Origin: Stenotrophomonas ginsengisoli
Lineage (GTDB): Bacteria; Pseudomonadota; Gammaproteobacteria; Xanthomonadales; Xanthomonadaceae
DNA: 64,000 nt
Direction: 5' to 3'
Assembly: GCF_001431485.1 (NCBI RefSeq)
Contig: NZ_LDJM01000003.1
Location: 1 to 64,000, forward strand
Below are positions 22,520 through 33,106 of this stretch, piece after piece. The notes beneath the pieces were generated by a model. That model had not been told where the DNA came from. It did no database searches and saw only the letters and a program-made list of their open reading frames with translations. The number at the start of each line of letters is the position of its first letter. Positions within the stretch are counted from its first letter, which is position 1. The position numbers and the translations under genes are program-made.

Positions 22520-23635
22520 GTGACCGAACCTGCCGCCCATCTGCCACCCCATGCTGAACTCGATGCCGCCGGCACGCTGCATCTGCGCGGGCGCTGGGTA
22601 CTGGGCAATGCCGGCGACATGCAGCGCACCAGCGACGCCGTCGCCGCACCGATCCAACGGATCGACGCCCGCCAGGTCGGCGCGCTGGATTCGGCCGGCG
22701 TGCTGCAACTGCTGCATCTTCTTGATGCCCACGGCCTGCAGGCCAGCCAGCTGCTGGTGGCGCCCAACCACCAGGCCCTGCTGTGCACCATCGAGGAAGT
22801 GGCCGATGACCGCCCCAGCCGCGGCCGCAGTTATGGCCTGGATGCCGCATTGGCGCGTCTGGGCAAGGCCGTGCATGGCAGTGCGCAGGATGTGGTCGCC
22901 CTGGTCGGTTTTCTGGGCGAAAACCTGGTCAAGCTGGGTCGTCTGACACGGCAGCCCAGACGCTTCCGTCTCACCGCCACGGTCGCGCAGATGGAACAGG
23001 TGGGGCTGGATGCGGTCCCCTTGATTGCCTTGCTGTCGTTTCTGGTCGGCGCGGTGGTGGCCTTCCTCGGCTCGACCATCCTGCGCGACTTCGGCGCCGA
23101 GATCTTCGTTGTCGAGCTGGTCAACATTGCCTTCCTGCGCGAATTCGGCGTGCTGCTGACCGCCATCGTGCTGGCCGGGCGTACCGCCAGTGCCTTCACC
23201 GCGCAGATCGGGGCCATGCAGTCGCGCGAGGAAATCGATGCCATGCGTGCGCTGGGCCTGGATGTGATCGACCTGCTGGTCCTGCCACGGCTGATCGCCA
23301 TGCTGGTGATGCTGCCGCTCCTGACCTTCATCGCGATGATCGCCGGCCTGGCCGGTGGCGTCACCGTAGGCGCCTATGCGCTGGACATCCCGCCACAGAT
23401 GTACCTGGCGCGCATGCACGACACCATCGAACTGCGCCATCTGCTGGTCGGCCTGGCCAAGGCCCCGGTGTTTGCGGTGGTGATCGCCCTGATCGGTTGC
23501 CTGGAGGGGCTGAAGGTCACCGGTACCGCGCAGTCGGTCGGCGAGCGCACCACCGCCTCGGTGGTGCAGGCGATCTCGCTGGTGATCGTGATCGACGCGT
23601 TCGCGGCGATCTGGTTCATGCAGATGGACTGGTGA
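22520..23635 (+). CDS. mlaE: MlaE-type ABC permease with N-terminal STAS domain
   Basis: 371 aa from a GTG start at 22520. Residues 1-110 look like a fused STAS (MlaB-like) domain, with the block DARQVGALDSAGVLQLLHLL. The MlaE permease domain follows (about 130-371), including FLREFGVLLTAIVLAGRTAS and AQIGAMQSREEIDAMRALG, a family signature, and about five membrane spans. It forms the inner-membrane channel of a phospholipid transport complex that maintains outer-membrane asymmetry. One base separates it from mlaF. Confidence 0.92.
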   Translation: MTEPAAHLPPHAELDAAGTLHLRGRWVLGNAGDMQRTSDAVAAPIQRIDARQVGALDSAGVLQLLHLLDAHGLQASQLLVAPNHQALLCTIEEVADDRPSRGRSYGLDAALARLGKAVHGSAQDVVALVGFLGENLVKLGRLTRQPRRFRLTATVAQMEQVGLDAVPLIALLSFLVGAVVAFLGSTILRDFGAEIFVVELVNIAFLREFGVLLTAIVLAGRTASAFTAQIGAMQSREEIDAMRALGLDVIDLLVLPRLIAMLVMLPLLTFIAMIAGLAGGVTVGAYALDIPPQMYLARMHDTIELRHLLVGLAKAPVFAVVIALIGCLEGLKVTGTAQSVGERTTASVVQAISLVIVIDAFAAIWFMQMDW

Positions 23636-23636
23636 G

Positions 23637-24464
23637 ATGAGCACGGGCGCATCCGCTGCTGACCTCCCGGCACCCGACGCCGGCACCGGCGAGCTGGTGG
23701 TCCGCGTGCGCGGGCTGGTCAACCGCTTCGGCGCGCAGACCGTGCACGACGGCCTGGACCTGGACGTGCGCCGCGGCGAGATCCTCGGCATCGTCGGCGG
23801 CTCGGGCACCGGCAAGTCGGTGCTGATGCGCAGCATCGTCGGCCTGCGCCAGCCCGATGCCGGACAGATCCAGGTGCTCGGGGTCAGTGTGCCCCCCGGC
23901 CCCGGCGATGACCCGCAGCATGTGCAGCGCAATACCGGCATCCTGTTCCAGGACGGGGCCCTGTTCTCCTCGCTGACCGTGGGCGAGAACGTGCAGGTGC
24001 CGCTGAAGGAACACCAGCCGGGGCTATCCGAGCGCTGGCTCTACGAGCTGGCCCTGCTCAAGGTGAAGCTGGCCGGGCTGCCGGCCGATGCCATCTACAA
24101 GCTGCCCTCGCAGTTGTCCGGCGGCATGCGCAAACGTGCCGGGCTGGCCCGCGCCCTGGCCCTGGATCCGCCCCTGCTGTTCCTGGACGAACCCACCGCC
24201 GGGCTGGACCCGATCGGTGCGGCCGCCTTCGATCAGCTGATCCTGACCCTGCAACAGGCCCTGGGCCTGACCGTGGTCATCATCACCCATGACCTGGATA
24301 CGCTGTATGCGATCTGCAACCGGGTTGCCGTGCTGGCCGACAAGCGCGTGATCGCCTGTGCCCCGCTGCGCCAGATCGAGCAGCTCGACCACCCCTGGGT
24401 GCAGGACTATTTCCATGGCCCGCGTGCGCGTGCCGCGCAGCAGGCCGCGCAGAGGAAGGATTGA
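23637..24464 (+). CDS. mlaF: MlaF-type ABC transporter ATPase
   Basis: 275 aa. Walker A GGSGTGKSVLMRS (about 53-65), Q-loop near LFQDGALFSSLTV (about 103-115), signature LSGGMRKRAGLARAL (about 158-172), Walker B LLFLDEPTAGLDP (about 180-192), and the H-loop in VIITHDLDTLYAI. The N-terminal 22 residues are an Ala/Asp-rich extension. Powers the MlaE channel. Coupled to mlaE by one base and followed by mlaD after two bases. Confidence 0.94.
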   Translation: MSTGASAADLPAPDAGTGELVVRVRGLVNRFGAQTVHDGLDLDVRRGEILGIVGGSGTGKSVLMRSIVGLRQPDAGQIQVLGVSVPPGPGDDPQHVQRNTGILFQDGALFSSLTVGENVQVPLKEHQPGLSERWLYELALLKVKLAGLPADAIYKLPSQLSGGMRKRAGLARALALDPPLLFLDEPTAGLDPIGAAAFDQLILTLQQALGLTVVIITHDLDTLYAICNRVAVLADKRVIACAPLRQIEQLDHPWVQDYFHGPRARAAQQAAQRKD

Positions 24465-24466
24465 TT

Positions 24467-25393
24467 ATGGAAACCCGTGCCAATTACGTCTTGATCGGTG
24501 CCTTCACCCTGTTGATCAGCCTGGGCCTGCTCGGCTTCGGCCTGTGGGCAGCCAAGTTCTCCTCCGAGCGCCACTTCCAGCAGTACCGGGTGGTGTTCAC
24601 CGAGGCGGTGACCGGCCTGAGCGTGGGCAGCCCGGTGCAGTACAACGGCATTGCGGTCGGCTCGATCACCGACCTGGACCTGGACCCGACCGACCCGCGC
24701 AAGGTCATCGCCCAGCTGCGCCTGAATGCCACCACCCCGGTCAAGACCGATACCCAGGCCAAACTGGCCATCAGCAGCCTGACCGGGCCGCCGATCATCC
24801 AGCTCACCGGTGGCAGCCCGCAGGCCGCCCGCCTGGTGGACAGCAGCAACGAGGCCGTGCCGCATATCGCCACTGCACCTTCGGCGCTGCAGAACATCTC
24901 CGACACCGCCAACCGCATCGTCGAGCGCATGGATGAAATCCTCTCCGATGCCAACGTGGCCAGCATCACCGCCACCCTGCAACATCTGGAAACCATCAGC
25001 GGCGGCATGGCCAGCCGTGACGAGGGCACCCAGGCCCTGCTGCTGAGCGCACGTGATGCCGCGCGCAAGCTGGAAACCACCCTGGACACCACCAATGGTG
25101 CGATCGGCCGCCTGGATCGCAACCTGGTGCAGCAGCTGCCGCCGATCCTGGACAAGCTGGACACCACCCTGACCAAGCTCGATGCCGCGGCCGGCAATGC
25201 CGAAGGCATCCTTGGCGAGAACCGCGCGGCGATCAACAGCTTCGCCAACGAGGGCCTGGGCCAGCTCGGCCCGACCCTGACCGAACTGCGTGGCCTGATC
25301 GGTGACCTGCGTCAGGTCAGCGAGCGGCTGGAGAACAACCCGACCGGCTACCTGCTCGGCCGCGAGTCCCCGAAGGAGTTTGAACCGCAATGA
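24467..25393 (+). CDS. mlaD: MCE-domain substrate-binding protein MlaD
   Basis: 308 aa. One N-terminal membrane anchor (about 6-30) and an MCE domain (about 35-120; GLSVGSPVQYNGIAVGSITDL and AKLAISSLTGPPIIQLTGG). A long helical and coiled C-terminal region (about 140-290) is richer than in E. coli MlaD (183 aa) and is typical of long-stalk Xanthomonas forms. The hexameric ring carries phospholipid between membranes. The ATG at 24467 follows AGGAAGGA. It overlaps the lipoprotein gene by four bases. Confidence 0.93.
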   Translation: METRANYVLIGAFTLLISLGLLGFGLWAAKFSSERHFQQYRVVFTEAVTGLSVGSPVQYNGIAVGSITDLDLDPTDPRKVIAQLRLNATTPVKTDTQAKLAISSLTGPPIIQLTGGSPQAARLVDSSNEAVPHIATAPSALQNISDTANRIVERMDEILSDANVASITATLQHLETISGGMASRDEGTQALLLSARDAARKLETTLDTTNGAIGRLDRNLVQQLPPILDKLDTTLTKLDAAAGNAEGILGENRAAINSFANEGLGQLGPTLTELRGLIGDLRQVSERLENNPTGYLLGRESPKEFEPQ

Positions 25394-26028
25394 ACACCCC
25401 TGCCCGCCTGCTGGCCCTGTCATTGCCGCTGCTGCTCGGCGCCTGCTCCCTGCTCGGCGGCGGCAAGCCGCGCCACATCACCATCTACACCCCGCTGCCG
25501 GCCAGCGACAGCCAGGCCAGCGCCCAGTGGCCGCAGGTGAGCTGGCAGCTGGGCATTGCCAAGCCCTCGGCCGAACGCATGCTCGACAGCCCGCGCATCG
25601 CCGTACGGCCGCAGCCGCAGGAGCTCCAGGTCTACCGCGGTGCGACCTGGTCGATGCCGGCCACCGACCTGCTGGAAACCAGTGTGCTGCGCGTGCTGGA
25701 AGATTCGGGCAAGGCCCCGGGCGTGGGCCGCCTGAGCAGTGGCCTGCGCGCCGATTACCGGCTGATGATGGACATCCGCCGCTTCGAAGCCGACTACGCC
25801 GGCCAAACCATGCCCACCGCGACCATCGAGGTCAGCGCCAAGCTGCTGCACAGCCAGAGCCAGAAGGTGGTGGCCAGCCAGACCTTCCGCCAGGCCATCC
25901 CCGCCGACGGCACCGAACTGGCCGTGGTGGTGCCCGCCTTCGAGCAGGCACTGGGCCGGATCAGCCGCGACATTGCCGGCTGGAGCCTTGCCAACGGGCA
26001 GCGCGCGCAGTCAACGGCAACCCCGTAA
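25390..26028 (+). CDS. ABC-type transport auxiliary lipoprotein (PqiC-like)
   Basis: 212 aa. Lipoprotein signal with lipobox LLGAC at about 15-19, so probably acylated at Cys19. The ABC_trans_aux domain covers about 25-200: YTPLPA, VSWQLGIAKPSAERMLDSPRIAVRP, and a C-terminal helix. In PqiABC-type systems such proteins sit at the outer membrane and receive the MCE stalk. Here it takes the place that mlaC/mlaB hold in E. coli. Overlaps mlaD (ATGA); a terminator follows. Confidence 0.87.
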   Translation: MNTPARLLALSLPLLLGACSLLGGGKPRHITIYTPLPASDSQASAQWPQVSWQLGIAKPSAERMLDSPRIAVRPQPQELQVYRGATWSMPATDLLETSVLRVLEDSGKAPGVGRLSSGLRADYRLMMDIRRFEADYAGQTMPTATIEVSAKLLHSQSQKVVASQTFRQAIPADGTELAVVVPAFEQALGRISRDIAGWSLANGQRAQSTATP

Positions 26029-26043
26029 ACCATCGAAAGAAAC

Positions 26044-26072
26044 AAAAAATGCAGGCAATGCCTGCATTTTTT
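26044..26072. terminator. Bidirectional terminator (mla operon / scoB)
   Basis: 13-bp perfect stem AAAAAATGCAGGC / GCCTGCATTTTTT with a 3-base loop, between two convergent operons; A/T-runs on both flanks. Confidence 0.93.
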
Positions 26073-26092
26073 GTTGGCCACACGCTGCGATT

Positions 26093-26725
26093 TCAAGCCA
26101 CCGAGAAGTCCACGCCGGTCAGGCCCTGCAGTTGTTCCTGGGTCATGCCCGGTGCCATTTCCAGCAGTACCAAGCCATCGGCAGTGACATCGAACACGGC
26201 CAGGTCAGTGATGATGCGGTTGACCACTCCCACACCGGTCAGCGGCAGGGTGCAGGCCGGCAGGATCTTGTGCTCCCCGTTCTTGGCGGTGTGTTCCATC
26301 AGTACGACCACGCGCTGTACGCCGGCCACCAGGTCCATGGCCCCACCCATGCCCTTGACCATCTTGCCCGGCACCATCCAGTTGGCGATATCGCCCTTGT
26401 CGGTGACCTGCATCGCGCCGAGGATGGCCAGGTTGATGTGGCCGCCACGGATCATCGCAAAGCTGTCATGGCTGCCGAAGTAGCTGGCGCCGGCACGCGC
26501 GGTGACGGTCTGCTTGCCGGCATTGATCAGATCAGCGTCCACCTCATCCTCGCCCGGGAACGGGCCGATGCCGAGCAGGCCGTTCTCGCTCTGCAACCAG
26601 ACGTCCATGCCCTCGGGAATGTGGTTGGCCACCAGGGTCGGCAGGCCGATACCCAGATTGACGTAGGCACCATCGGTCAGTTCACGGGCCGCACGGGCGG
26701 CCATTTCGTCACGCGTCCACGCCAT
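26093..26725 (-). CDS. scoB: Succinyl-CoA:3-ketoacid CoA-transferase subunit B
   Basis: 210 aa. Transfers CoA from succinyl-CoA to acetoacetate with ScoA. The family signature with the catalytic glutamate is [12 protein letters not shown] (Glu47). [15 protein letters not shown] precedes it, and [17 protein letters not shown] and [12 protein letters not shown] are further conserved blocks. The frame stays open upstream into scoA, but the ATG at 26725, two bases after the scoA stop, fits the family start [15 protein letters not shown]. Confidence 0.94.
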   Translation of the reverse strand: MAWTRDEMAARAARELTDGAYVNLGIGLPTLVANHIPEGMDVWLQSENGLLGIGPFPGEDEVDADLINAGKQTVTARAGASYFGSHDSFAMIRGGHINLAILGAMQVTDKGDIANWMVPGKMVKGMGGAMDLVAGVQRVVVLMEHTAKNGEHKILPACTLPLTGVGVVNRIITDLAVFDVTADGLVLLEMAPGMTQEQLQGLTGVDFSVA

Positions 26726-26727
26726 GA

Positions 26728-27465
26728 TTATTTGCCCTCCGCACGCACGGTGCGCTGTTCGATCCGCTTTTCCGGGGTCGCGTTGACCACGATGCGGTGT
26801 ACGTAGATACCCGGCAGGTGGACCTGATCCGGATCGATCGCTCCCACCTCGACCAGCTCCTCGACCTCGACCACGCAGACCTTGCCGGCCATCGCACAGG
26901 CCGGGTTGAAGTTGCGGGCGGTCTTGCGGAACACCAGGTTGCCGGCCTTGTCGGCCTTCCATGCCTTGACCAAGGAAACGTCGGCGCGCAGGGCAGTTTC
27001 CAGCACGTAGTGCTTGCCGTCGAACTGGCGGGTTTCCTTGCCCTCGGCCACGATGGTGCCGTAGCCGGTGGCGGTGAAGAAGGCCGGAATGCCGGCACCG
27101 CCGGCGCGCAGGCGCTCGGCCAGGGTGCCCTGCGGATTGAACTCCAGCTCCAGCTCACCGGACAGGTACTGGCGCTCGAACTCCTTGTTCTCGCCCACAT
27201 AGGACGAAATCATCTTCCTGATCTGGCGGGTGGCCAGCAGCTGGCCCAGGCCGAAGCCATCCACACCGGCATTGTTGGAGATGGCGGTCAGGCCGGACAC
27301 GCCGGTATCACGCAGGGCTGCAATCAAGGCCTCGGGGATGCCGCAGAGGCCGAAACCACCCACGGCCAGGGTCTGGCCATCGGCCACCAGGTCAGCCAGC
27401 GCGGTGGCAGCGTCAGGATAGAGCTTGCCCTTGCCCAGGGCAGGAGCGGCAGCAGCATCGGTCAT
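26728..27465 (-). CDS. scoA: Succinyl-CoA:3-ketoacid CoA-transferase subunit A
   Basis: 245 aa. The CoA-transferase alpha signature [17 protein letters not shown] lies at about 36-52. [16 protein letters not shown] and [15 protein letters not shown] follow, typical of ScoA/AtoD. Works with scoB in ketone-body or acetoacetate use, linking amino-acid breakdown (compare fahA-maiA at 59-61 kb, whose pathway releases acetoacetate) to acetyl-CoA. Divergent from xanA. Confidence 0.94.
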   Translation of the reverse strand: MTDAAAAPALGKGKLYPDAATALADLVADGQTLAVGGFGLCGIPEALIAALRDTGVSGLTAISNNAGVDGFGLGQLLATRQIRKMISSYVGENKEFERQYLSGELELEFNPQGTLAERLRAGGAGIPAFFTATGYGTIVAEGKETRQFDGKHYVLETALRADVSLVKAWKADKAGNLVFRKTARNFNPACAMAGKVCVVEVEELVEVGAIDPDQVHLPGIYVHRIVVNATPEKRIEQRTVRAEGK

Positions 27466-27606
27466 GAGCCGTACTCGGTAAAGGGTTGTAGTGCGATTCT
27501 AGCCATGCCAGGCAAAGCCTGACGCTGTACTTTCGTCCACTCGTCCACGCCGTGGTAAAGCTTGCGCGGGCTACACTTGATCCCTGCGATCCCAAAGTGA
27601 CTGTGC

Positions 27607-28953
27607 ATGAATCACCCTGCGTTCAAGGCCTATGACATCCGAGGCCGCGTCCCGGACCAGCTCAACACCGACCTGGCCACCCGCATCGGCGTTGCCTTGG
27701 CTGCTCAGCTGGGCCCGGGCCCGGTGGTGCTGGGACGTGACGTCCGCCTTAGCAGCCCGCAACTGCAGCAGGCCTTGGCCGATGGCCTGCATGCTGCTGG
27801 ACGTGAGGTGATCGACATTGGCCTGTGCGGAACAGAAGAGATCTATTTCCAGAGTGCCCACCTGCACGCTGCCGGTGGGGTGATGGTGACCGCCAGCCAC
27901 AACCCGATGGATTACAACGGCATGAAGCTGGTGCGCGAAGGCGCCCGCCCGATCAGCGGCGATACCGGCCTGTTCGACATCCGCGACCAGGCGCTGACGA
28001 TGTCGGCACCGGTGATCCCGGGCCCTGCCCCGATGCAGCTGCATACCGACAAGTCCGCCTACATCGCCCATTTGCTCGGGTATGTGGACATCAGCCGGCT
28101 CAAGCCGCTGAAGATCGTCACCAATGCCGGCAACGGCGGCGCCGGCTCGATCATTGACCTGCTCGCCCCCCACCTGCCGTTTGAATTCATTCGTCTGCAA
28201 CACGAGCCGGACGGCAGCTTCCCCAGCGGCATCCCCAACCCGCTGCTGCCCGGGAACCGCCAGGCCACCGCCCAGGCGGTAATCGAGCACGGGGCGGATT
28301 TCGGCATCGCCTGGGACGGTGACTTTGACCGCTGCTTCTTCTTCGACCACACCGGCCGCTTCATCGAGGGCTACTACCTGGTCGGCCTGCTCGCGGTGAC
28401 CCTGCTGGCCAAGGAGCCCGGCGGCAAGGTCATCCACGACCCACGCCTGACCTGGAACACCGTGGAGATGGTCACGGCCCTGGGCGGTGAACCGATCCAG
28501 AGCAAAACCGGGCATGCCTTCATCAAGGAGCGCATGCGTGCAGAGAACGCCATCTATGGCGGCGAGATGAGCGCACACCATTATTTCCGCGACTTTGCCT
28601 ACTGTGACTCGGGCATGATCCCGTGGCTGTTGATCGCCAACCTGGTCAGCAGCAGCGGCCAATCCCTGGCTGAACTGGTGGAAGCACGCATGGCCGCCTA
28701 TCCGTGCAGCGGCGAGATCAACTTCCGCGTCGATGATGCAGCCGCCTCCATCACCCGTGTCATGGACACCTTTGCCCCGCTGCAGCCGGTCGTTGACCGA
28801 ACCGATGGCATCAGCGCCGATTTCGGTGACTGGCGCTTCAGCCTGCGCAGCTCCAATACCGAACCCTTGCTGCGCTTGAATGTCGAGGCCCGTGGCGATG
28901 CGGCCCTGATGCACGCACGCACGGCCCAGATCCAGCAATTGCTGGGCGCCTGA
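27607..28953 (+). CDS. xanA: Phosphomannomutase / phosphoglucomutase
   Basis: 448 aa alpha-D-phosphohexomutase interconverting the 6- and 1-phosphates of mannose and glucose. The active-site phosphoserine is in [13 protein letters not shown] (about 97-109), the metal loop in [11 protein letters not shown] (about 237-247), the sugar-binding loop in [12 protein letters not shown], and the phosphate-binding loop in [12 protein letters not shown] near the C-terminus. The start [14 protein letters not shown] is typical. First gene of xanA-xanB, which feed GDP-mannose and glucose-1-phosphate to xanthan/LPS-type polysaccharides in Xanthomonadaceae. Confidence 0.94.
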   Translation: MNHPAFKAYDIRGRVPDQLNTDLATRIGVALAAQLGPGPVVLGRDVRLSSPQLQQALADGLHAAGREVIDIGLCGTEEIYFQSAHLHAAGGVMVTASHNPMDYNGMKLVREGARPISGDTGLFDIRDQALTMSAPVIPGPAPMQLHTDKSAYIAHLLGYVDISRLKPLKIVTNAGNGGAGSIIDLLAPHLPFEFIRLQHEPDGSFPSGIPNPLLPGNRQATAQAVIEHGADFGIAWDGDFDRCFFFDHTGRFIEGYYLVGLLAVTLLAKEPGGKVIHDPRLTWNTVEMVTALGGEPIQSKTGHAFIKERMRAENAIYGGEMSAHHYFRDFAYCDSGMIPWLLIANLVSSSGQSLAELVEARMAAYPCSGEINFRVDDAAASITRVMDTFAPLQPVVDRTDGISADFGDWRFSLRSSNTEPLLRLNVEARGDAALMHARTAQIQQLLGA

Positions 28954-28968
28954 AACAGGAGAACTTCC

Positions 28969-30372
28969 ATGCAGCCCATCCTCCCGGTCATCCTGTCCGG
29001 CGGCTCCGGCACCCGCCTCTGGCCACTTTCGCGCGAAGCCTATCCCAAACAGTTCCTGCCTTTGGCCGGTGACAAAACCATGCTCCAGGCTACCTGGGAG
29101 CGGGTCGCTGCCGTCGCCTCGCAGGCCCCGATCGTGGTCGCCAATGAGGCTCATCGCTTTGTCGCGGCCGAGCAGCTGCTGCAGGTCGGCGTGCAACCGC
29201 AGGCCATCCTGCTCGAACCGATCGGGCGCAATACGGCACCGGCCATTGCGGTGGCCGCGCTGGAAGCCATTGCCGACGGCAGCGACCCGCTGCTGCTGGT
29301 ACTGGCCTCTGACCACGTGATCACCGACGAAGCCGCCTTCCATACCGCCGTGCAGGCCGCCGCACCGGCCGCCGCAGCCGGCAAGCTGGTGACCTTCGGC
29401 ATCGTGCCCACCGGCCCGGAAACCGGCTACGGCTACATCAAGGCCAGCGGCAGCGACACCGTGCGCCCGGTCGAGCGTTTCGTCGAAAAGCCCGACCTGG
29501 CCACCGCCCAAGGCTATGTGGCCAGTGGCGACTACTACTGGAACAGCGGCATGTTCCTGCTGCGCGCCTCGCGCTATCTCGAGCAGCTGCAGCGCTTTGC
29601 CCCGGACATGGCCGACGGCTGCCGGCTGGCCTTCGCCGGAGCGGTACGCGATGCCGACTTCACCCGCCTGGACAAGGACGCCTTCTCCGCCATCCCCAGC
29701 GACTCGATCGACTATGCGGTGATGGAAAAAACCAGCGACGCGGTGGTCATCCCGTTGGATGCCGGCTGGAATGATGTCGGTTCGTGGTCGGCGCTGCGCG
29801 ATGTCTCGCCGCGTGATGCCGATGGCAATGCCACCCGCGGTGATGTGATCGCCATCGACTGCCGCAACAGCTATGCCTATGGCGAGCGCCTGGTGGCCAT
29901 GGTCGGGCTGGACAACATCATCGTGGTGGAAACCGACGATGCCGTGCTGGTCGCCGATGCCGACCGCGTGCAGCAGGTCAAGGACGTGGTGGCCCGGCTC
30001 AAGGCCGATGGCCGCCCGGAAGCCAGCTGGCACCGCAAGGTCTACCGCCCGTGGGGTGCCTACGATTCGATCGACCATGGGGAGCGTTTCCAGGTCAAGC
30101 GAATCACGGTCAAGCCCGGAGGGACGTTGAGCCTGCAGATGCACCACCACCGCGCCGAGCACTGGATCGTGGTCAGCGGCACCGCAGAAGTCACCCGTGG
30201 CGATGAGATCCTGCTGCTCACAGAGAACCAGAGCACCTACATTCCGCTGGGGGTGACCCACCGCCTGCGCAATCCGGGCAAGCTGCCTCTGGAACTGATC
30301 GAAGTGCAGTCCGGCAGCTACTTGGGCGAGGACGACATCGTCCGTTTCGAAGACACCTACGGCCGCGCCTGA
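28969..30372 (+). CDS. xanB: Mannose-1-phosphate guanylyltransferase / mannose-6-phosphate isomerase
   Basis: 467 aa bifunctional type II enzyme. The N-terminal nucleotidyltransferase starts with [20 protein letters not shown] (about 8-27), followed by FVEKP and NSGMFLLRA. The C-terminal cupin isomerase domain (about 350-467) includes [29 protein letters not shown] and the metal-binding HHH cluster. Makes GDP-mannose. 15 bases after xanA, with an AGGAG box. Confidence 0.95.
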   Translation: MQPILPVILSGGSGTRLWPLSREAYPKQFLPLAGDKTMLQATWERVAAVASQAPIVVANEAHRFVAAEQLLQVGVQPQAILLEPIGRNTAPAIAVAALEAIADGSDPLLLVLASDHVITDEAAFHTAVQAAAPAAAAGKLVTFGIVPTGPETGYGYIKASGSDTVRPVERFVEKPDLATAQGYVASGDYYWNSGMFLLRASRYLEQLQRFAPDMADGCRLAFAGAVRDADFTRLDKDAFSAIPSDSIDYAVMEKTSDAVVIPLDAGWNDVGSWSALRDVSPRDADGNATRGDVIAIDCRNSYAYGERLVAMVGLDNIIVVETDDAVLVADADRVQQVKDVVARLKADGRPEASWHRKVYRPWGAYDSIDHGERFQVKRITVKPGGTLSLQMHHHRAEHWIVVSGTAEVTRGDEILLLTENQSTYIPLGVTHRLRNPGKLPLELIEVQSGSYLGEDDIVRFEDTYGRA

Positions 30373-30426
30373 GTCTTCAGGCCCGCCCCACGCGCACCCT
30401 GTGTGCGCACAGCCATGAGTTGAAGC

Positions 30427-31593
30427 ATGAACATCGTCGTCGTTGGCACCGGATACGTCGGGCTCTCCAATGCCATCCTGCTGGCACAGCACAACCGTGT
30501 CACCGCGGTGGATATCGATGCCGGCAAGGTGGCACTGATCCAGCAGCGCACCTCGCCGATCGAGGATGCCGAGATCAGCCAGTACCTGGCGCACAAGCCG
30601 TTGCAGCTGCAGGCGACCACCGATACCGCGGCGGCTTGTGCCGATGCGGATCTGGTCATCATCGCCACCCCGACCGATTACGACGAGCAGACCAACTACT
30701 TCAACACCCGCAGTGTGGAGTCGGTGGCCGCCCAGGTCATGGCGATCAATCCTGTCGCCACCCTGCTGATCAAATCCACTGTCCCGGTCGGCTTCACCCG
30801 TGGCCTGCGCGAGCAGCTGGGCACGGACAACATCATCTTCGCCCCGGAATTCCTGCGCGAAGGCCGTGCCCTGTACGACAACCTGCACCCGAGCCGGATC
30901 ATCATCGGCGAGCGTTCCGAACGCGCCGAAAAGATCGCCGCGCTGTTTCAGCAGGGTGCCGTGGATACCGATGTCCCGGTGCTGTTCACCGATTCCACCG
31001 AAGCCGAGGCGATCAAGCTGTTCGCCAACACCTATCTGGCCATGCGCGTGGCCTACTTCAACGAGCTGGATTCCTATGCCCAGACCCTGGGCCTGGATAC
31101 ACGGGCGATCATCGATGGCGTCGGCCTGGACCCTCGTATCGGCAAGCACTACAACAACCCTTCCTTTGGCTATGGCGGCTATTGCCTGCCCAAGGACACC
31201 AAGCAGCTGCTGGCCAATTACCGCGATGTGCCGCAGAACCTGATCGCCGCGATCGTCTCCTCCAATGCCACCCGCAAGGACTTCATCGCCGACCAGATCC
31301 TGCGCCGCCAACCAAAGGTAGTGGGCATCTACCGCCTGATCATGAAAGCCGGCTCGGACAACTTCCGCGCCTCTTCCATCCAGGGGGTGATGAAACGCCT
31401 GAAGGCCAAGGGCATCGAGGTGGTGGTGTACGAGCCCGTGCTGCAACAGGCGGACTTCTTCAACTCGCGCGTGATCAACGACCTGGCCCAGTTCAAGGCT
31501 GTCAGCGATGTGATCGTGGCCAACCGCATCACCGATGACATCAGCGATGTGGTGGACAAGGTCTACACCCGCGACCTGTTCGGCAAGGACTGA
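30427..31593 (+). CDS. ugd: UDP-glucose 6-dehydrogenase
   Basis: 388 aa. Oxidises UDP-glucose to UDP-glucuronate. Rossmann motif [14 protein letters not shown] (about 7-20), substrate-binding [12 protein letters not shown] and [15 protein letters not shown], catalytic Cys253 in [12 protein letters not shown], and the central dimer helix with [21 protein letters not shown]. Follows xanAB after 54 bases and shares a terminator with convergent rmlD. UDP-glucuronate is a standard precursor of acidic exopolysaccharide. Confidence 0.94.
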   Translation: MNIVVVGTGYVGLSNAILLAQHNRVTAVDIDAGKVALIQQRTSPIEDAEISQYLAHKPLQLQATTDTAAACADADLVIIATPTDYDEQTNYFNTRSVESVAAQVMAINPVATLLIKSTVPVGFTRGLREQLGTDNIIFAPEFLREGRALYDNLHPSRIIIGERSERAEKIAALFQQGAVDTDVPVLFTDSTEAEAIKLFANTYLAMRVAYFNELDSYAQTLGLDTRAIIDGVGLDPRIGKHYNNPSFGYGGYCLPKDTKQLLANYRDVPQNLIAAIVSSNATRKDFIADQILRRQPKVVGIYRLIMKAGSDNFRASSIQGVMKRLKAKGIEVVVYEPVLQQADFFNSRVINDLAQFKAVSDVIVANRITDDISDVVDKVYTRDLFGKD

Positions 31594-31601
31594 ACAACGC
31601 A

Positions 31602-31626
31602 AAAGCCCCGGCAAAGCCGGGGCTTT
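31602..31626. terminator. Bidirectional terminator (ugd / rmlD)
   Basis: 11-bp perfect stem AAAGCCCCGGC / GCCGGGGCTTT with loop AAA, 8 bases after the ugd stop and 20 bases from the rmlD stop. Confidence 0.88.
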
Positions 31627-31646
31627 CCGCTAACAGGCAACCGCCT

Positions 31647-32552
31647 TCAGGCCTTGCCTGTCACGCTCATCTGACCCAGTACCGCCGCCAGCTCCTGCTC
31701 CCAGTCCGGCAGGGTGATGGAAAAATCCTGCTGCAGCTTGCGGTTGTCCAGCACCGACCAGGCCGGGCGCTGGGCCGGCGTCGGATAATCAGCCGTACTG
31801 ATCGCATCAATCTGCGGTTTGCTGGCCAACAGCCCCTGTGCATGGGCCTGGGCGAAGATGGCCTGGGCAAACCCATGCCAGCTGGTCTGCCCACTGGCGG
31901 TCAGATGCCAGATCCCCGATTGCAGTTCGCCGGACTGCAGCACCGCCAGAGTGGTGCGTGCGATCAAGGCCGCCGAGGTCGGGCTGCCGAACTGATCGGC
32001 GACCACGCCCAGCTGTTCACGCTCGGCACCAAGACGCAGCATCGTGCGCAGGAAGTTCTTGCCATGGCTGGCATACACCCAGGCCGTACGGAAGATCAGG
32101 TACGGCGCACCGGAAGCCACGATCGCTTCTTCACCTGCACGCTTGCTCTGCCCGTACACCCCCAGCGGGGCGGTCGCGGCATCCTCGCCGTAGGGCGTGC
32201 TGCCCTGACCATCGAATACGTAATCGGTGGAGTAATGCACCAGCGGCACACCCTGGGCAGCGCACCAGCCGGCAATCTGCGCAGGAGCTTCGGCATTGGC
32301 CCGCCAGGCGGCCTCGGCATCGTTCTCGGCCGCATCCACTGCGGTGTAGGCCGCAGCGTTGATGACCAGCGTTGGCTGCACACGCTCCAGCACCGATTTC
32401 ACCGCCTGCGGCCGGTCAAAATCGGCCGCTTCGCATTGGCGGCCATCGATCATGCCGCTGCGGGTGGTTACCACCAGATCCGGCGAATCCCCGAACAACT
32501 TGCGGATCTCGGTACCGACCTGGCCATTGCCACCGAACAACAGGATGCTCAT
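31647..32552 (-). CDS. rmlD: dTDP-4-dehydrorhamnose reductase
   Basis: 301 aa short-chain dehydrogenase doing the last step to dTDP-L-rhamnose. Nucleotide-binding loop LLFGGNGQVGTEIRKL (about 4-19), VINAAAYTAVDAAEND, STDYVFDGQG, and the catalytic YxxxK in YGQSKRAGEEA. GSPTSAALIARTT is the RmlD C-terminal signature. Last gene of rmlBACD; overlaps rmlC by four bases. Confidence 0.95.
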   Translation of the reverse strand: MSILLFGGNGQVGTEIRKLFGDSPDLVVTTRSGMIDGRQCEAADFDRPQAVKSVLERVQPTLVINAAAYTAVDAAENDAEAAWRANAEAPAQIAGWCAAQGVPLVHYSTDYVFDGQGSTPYGEDAATAPLGVYGQSKRAGEEAIVASGAPYLIFRTAWVYASHGKNFLRTMLRLGAEREQLGVVADQFGSPTSAALIARTTLAVLQSGELQSGIWHLTASGQTSWHGFAQAIFAQAHAQGLLASKPQIDAISTADYPTPAQRPAWSVLDNRKLQQDFSITLPDWEQELAAVLGQMSVTGKA

Positions 32553-33106
32553 GGGGTGTACACCGGCAGGCGCTCTTCGGGGATATCGGCCAGGAATGGA
32601 GCCTTCTCATCCTTGCCCGAGAGCTGTGGCGCGGCTACCGGCCAGTCGATGGCGATGGACGCATCGTTCCAGGCCACATTGGCATCAAACTCCGGGCGGT
32701 ACACATCGGTGCACAGATAACTGAAAAGTGCGCGCTCACTGAGCACCACAAAACCGTGGGCAAAGCCTTCCGGAATCCAGAACTGGCGCTTGTTGTCGGC
32801 CGACAGGATCACCGCCTCGTGGCGGCCAAAGGTCGGCGAGCCACGACGGATGTCCACCGCCACGTCATACACCTCACCTTCCAGCACGCTGACCAGCTTG
32901 CCCTGCGGATGCGGCCACTGGTAGTGCAGGCCGCGCAATACGCCCTGGGATGAAGAGGACACGTTGGATTGCACGAAACGGTCCGGCAGGCCCAGTTCAC
33001 CGAAGCGCTGGGCATTCCAGGTTTCCATGAAGAAACCGCGTGCATCGCCGAACACGGCCGGCTCGAGCACCACACAACCCGGCAGTCCGGTCTGGATGAC
33101 CTTCAT
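32549..33106 (-). CDS. rmlC: dTDP-4-dehydrorhamnose 3,5-epimerase
   Basis: 185 aa cupin epimerase. Family blocks: [31 protein letters not shown] with the catalytic His in [23 protein letters not shown], and [16 protein letters not shown]. Overlaps both neighbours by four bases, so translation of the rml operon is coupled. Confidence 0.96.
   Translation of the reverse strand: MKVIQTGLPGCVVLEPAVFGDARGFFMETWNAQRFGELGLPDRFVQSNVSSSSQGVLRGLHYQWPHPQGKLVSVLEGEVYDVAVDIRRGSPTFGRHEAVILSADNKRQFWIPEGFAHGFVVLSERALFSYLCTDVYRPEFDANVAWNDASIAIDWPVAAPQLSGKDEKAPFLADIPEERLPVYTP

Noticed and set aside
27571-31614. 1347-codon minus-strand frame opposite xanA-xanB-ugd
   Set aside because: Spans three well-recognised genes on the plus strand and crosses their gaps; no domain content.
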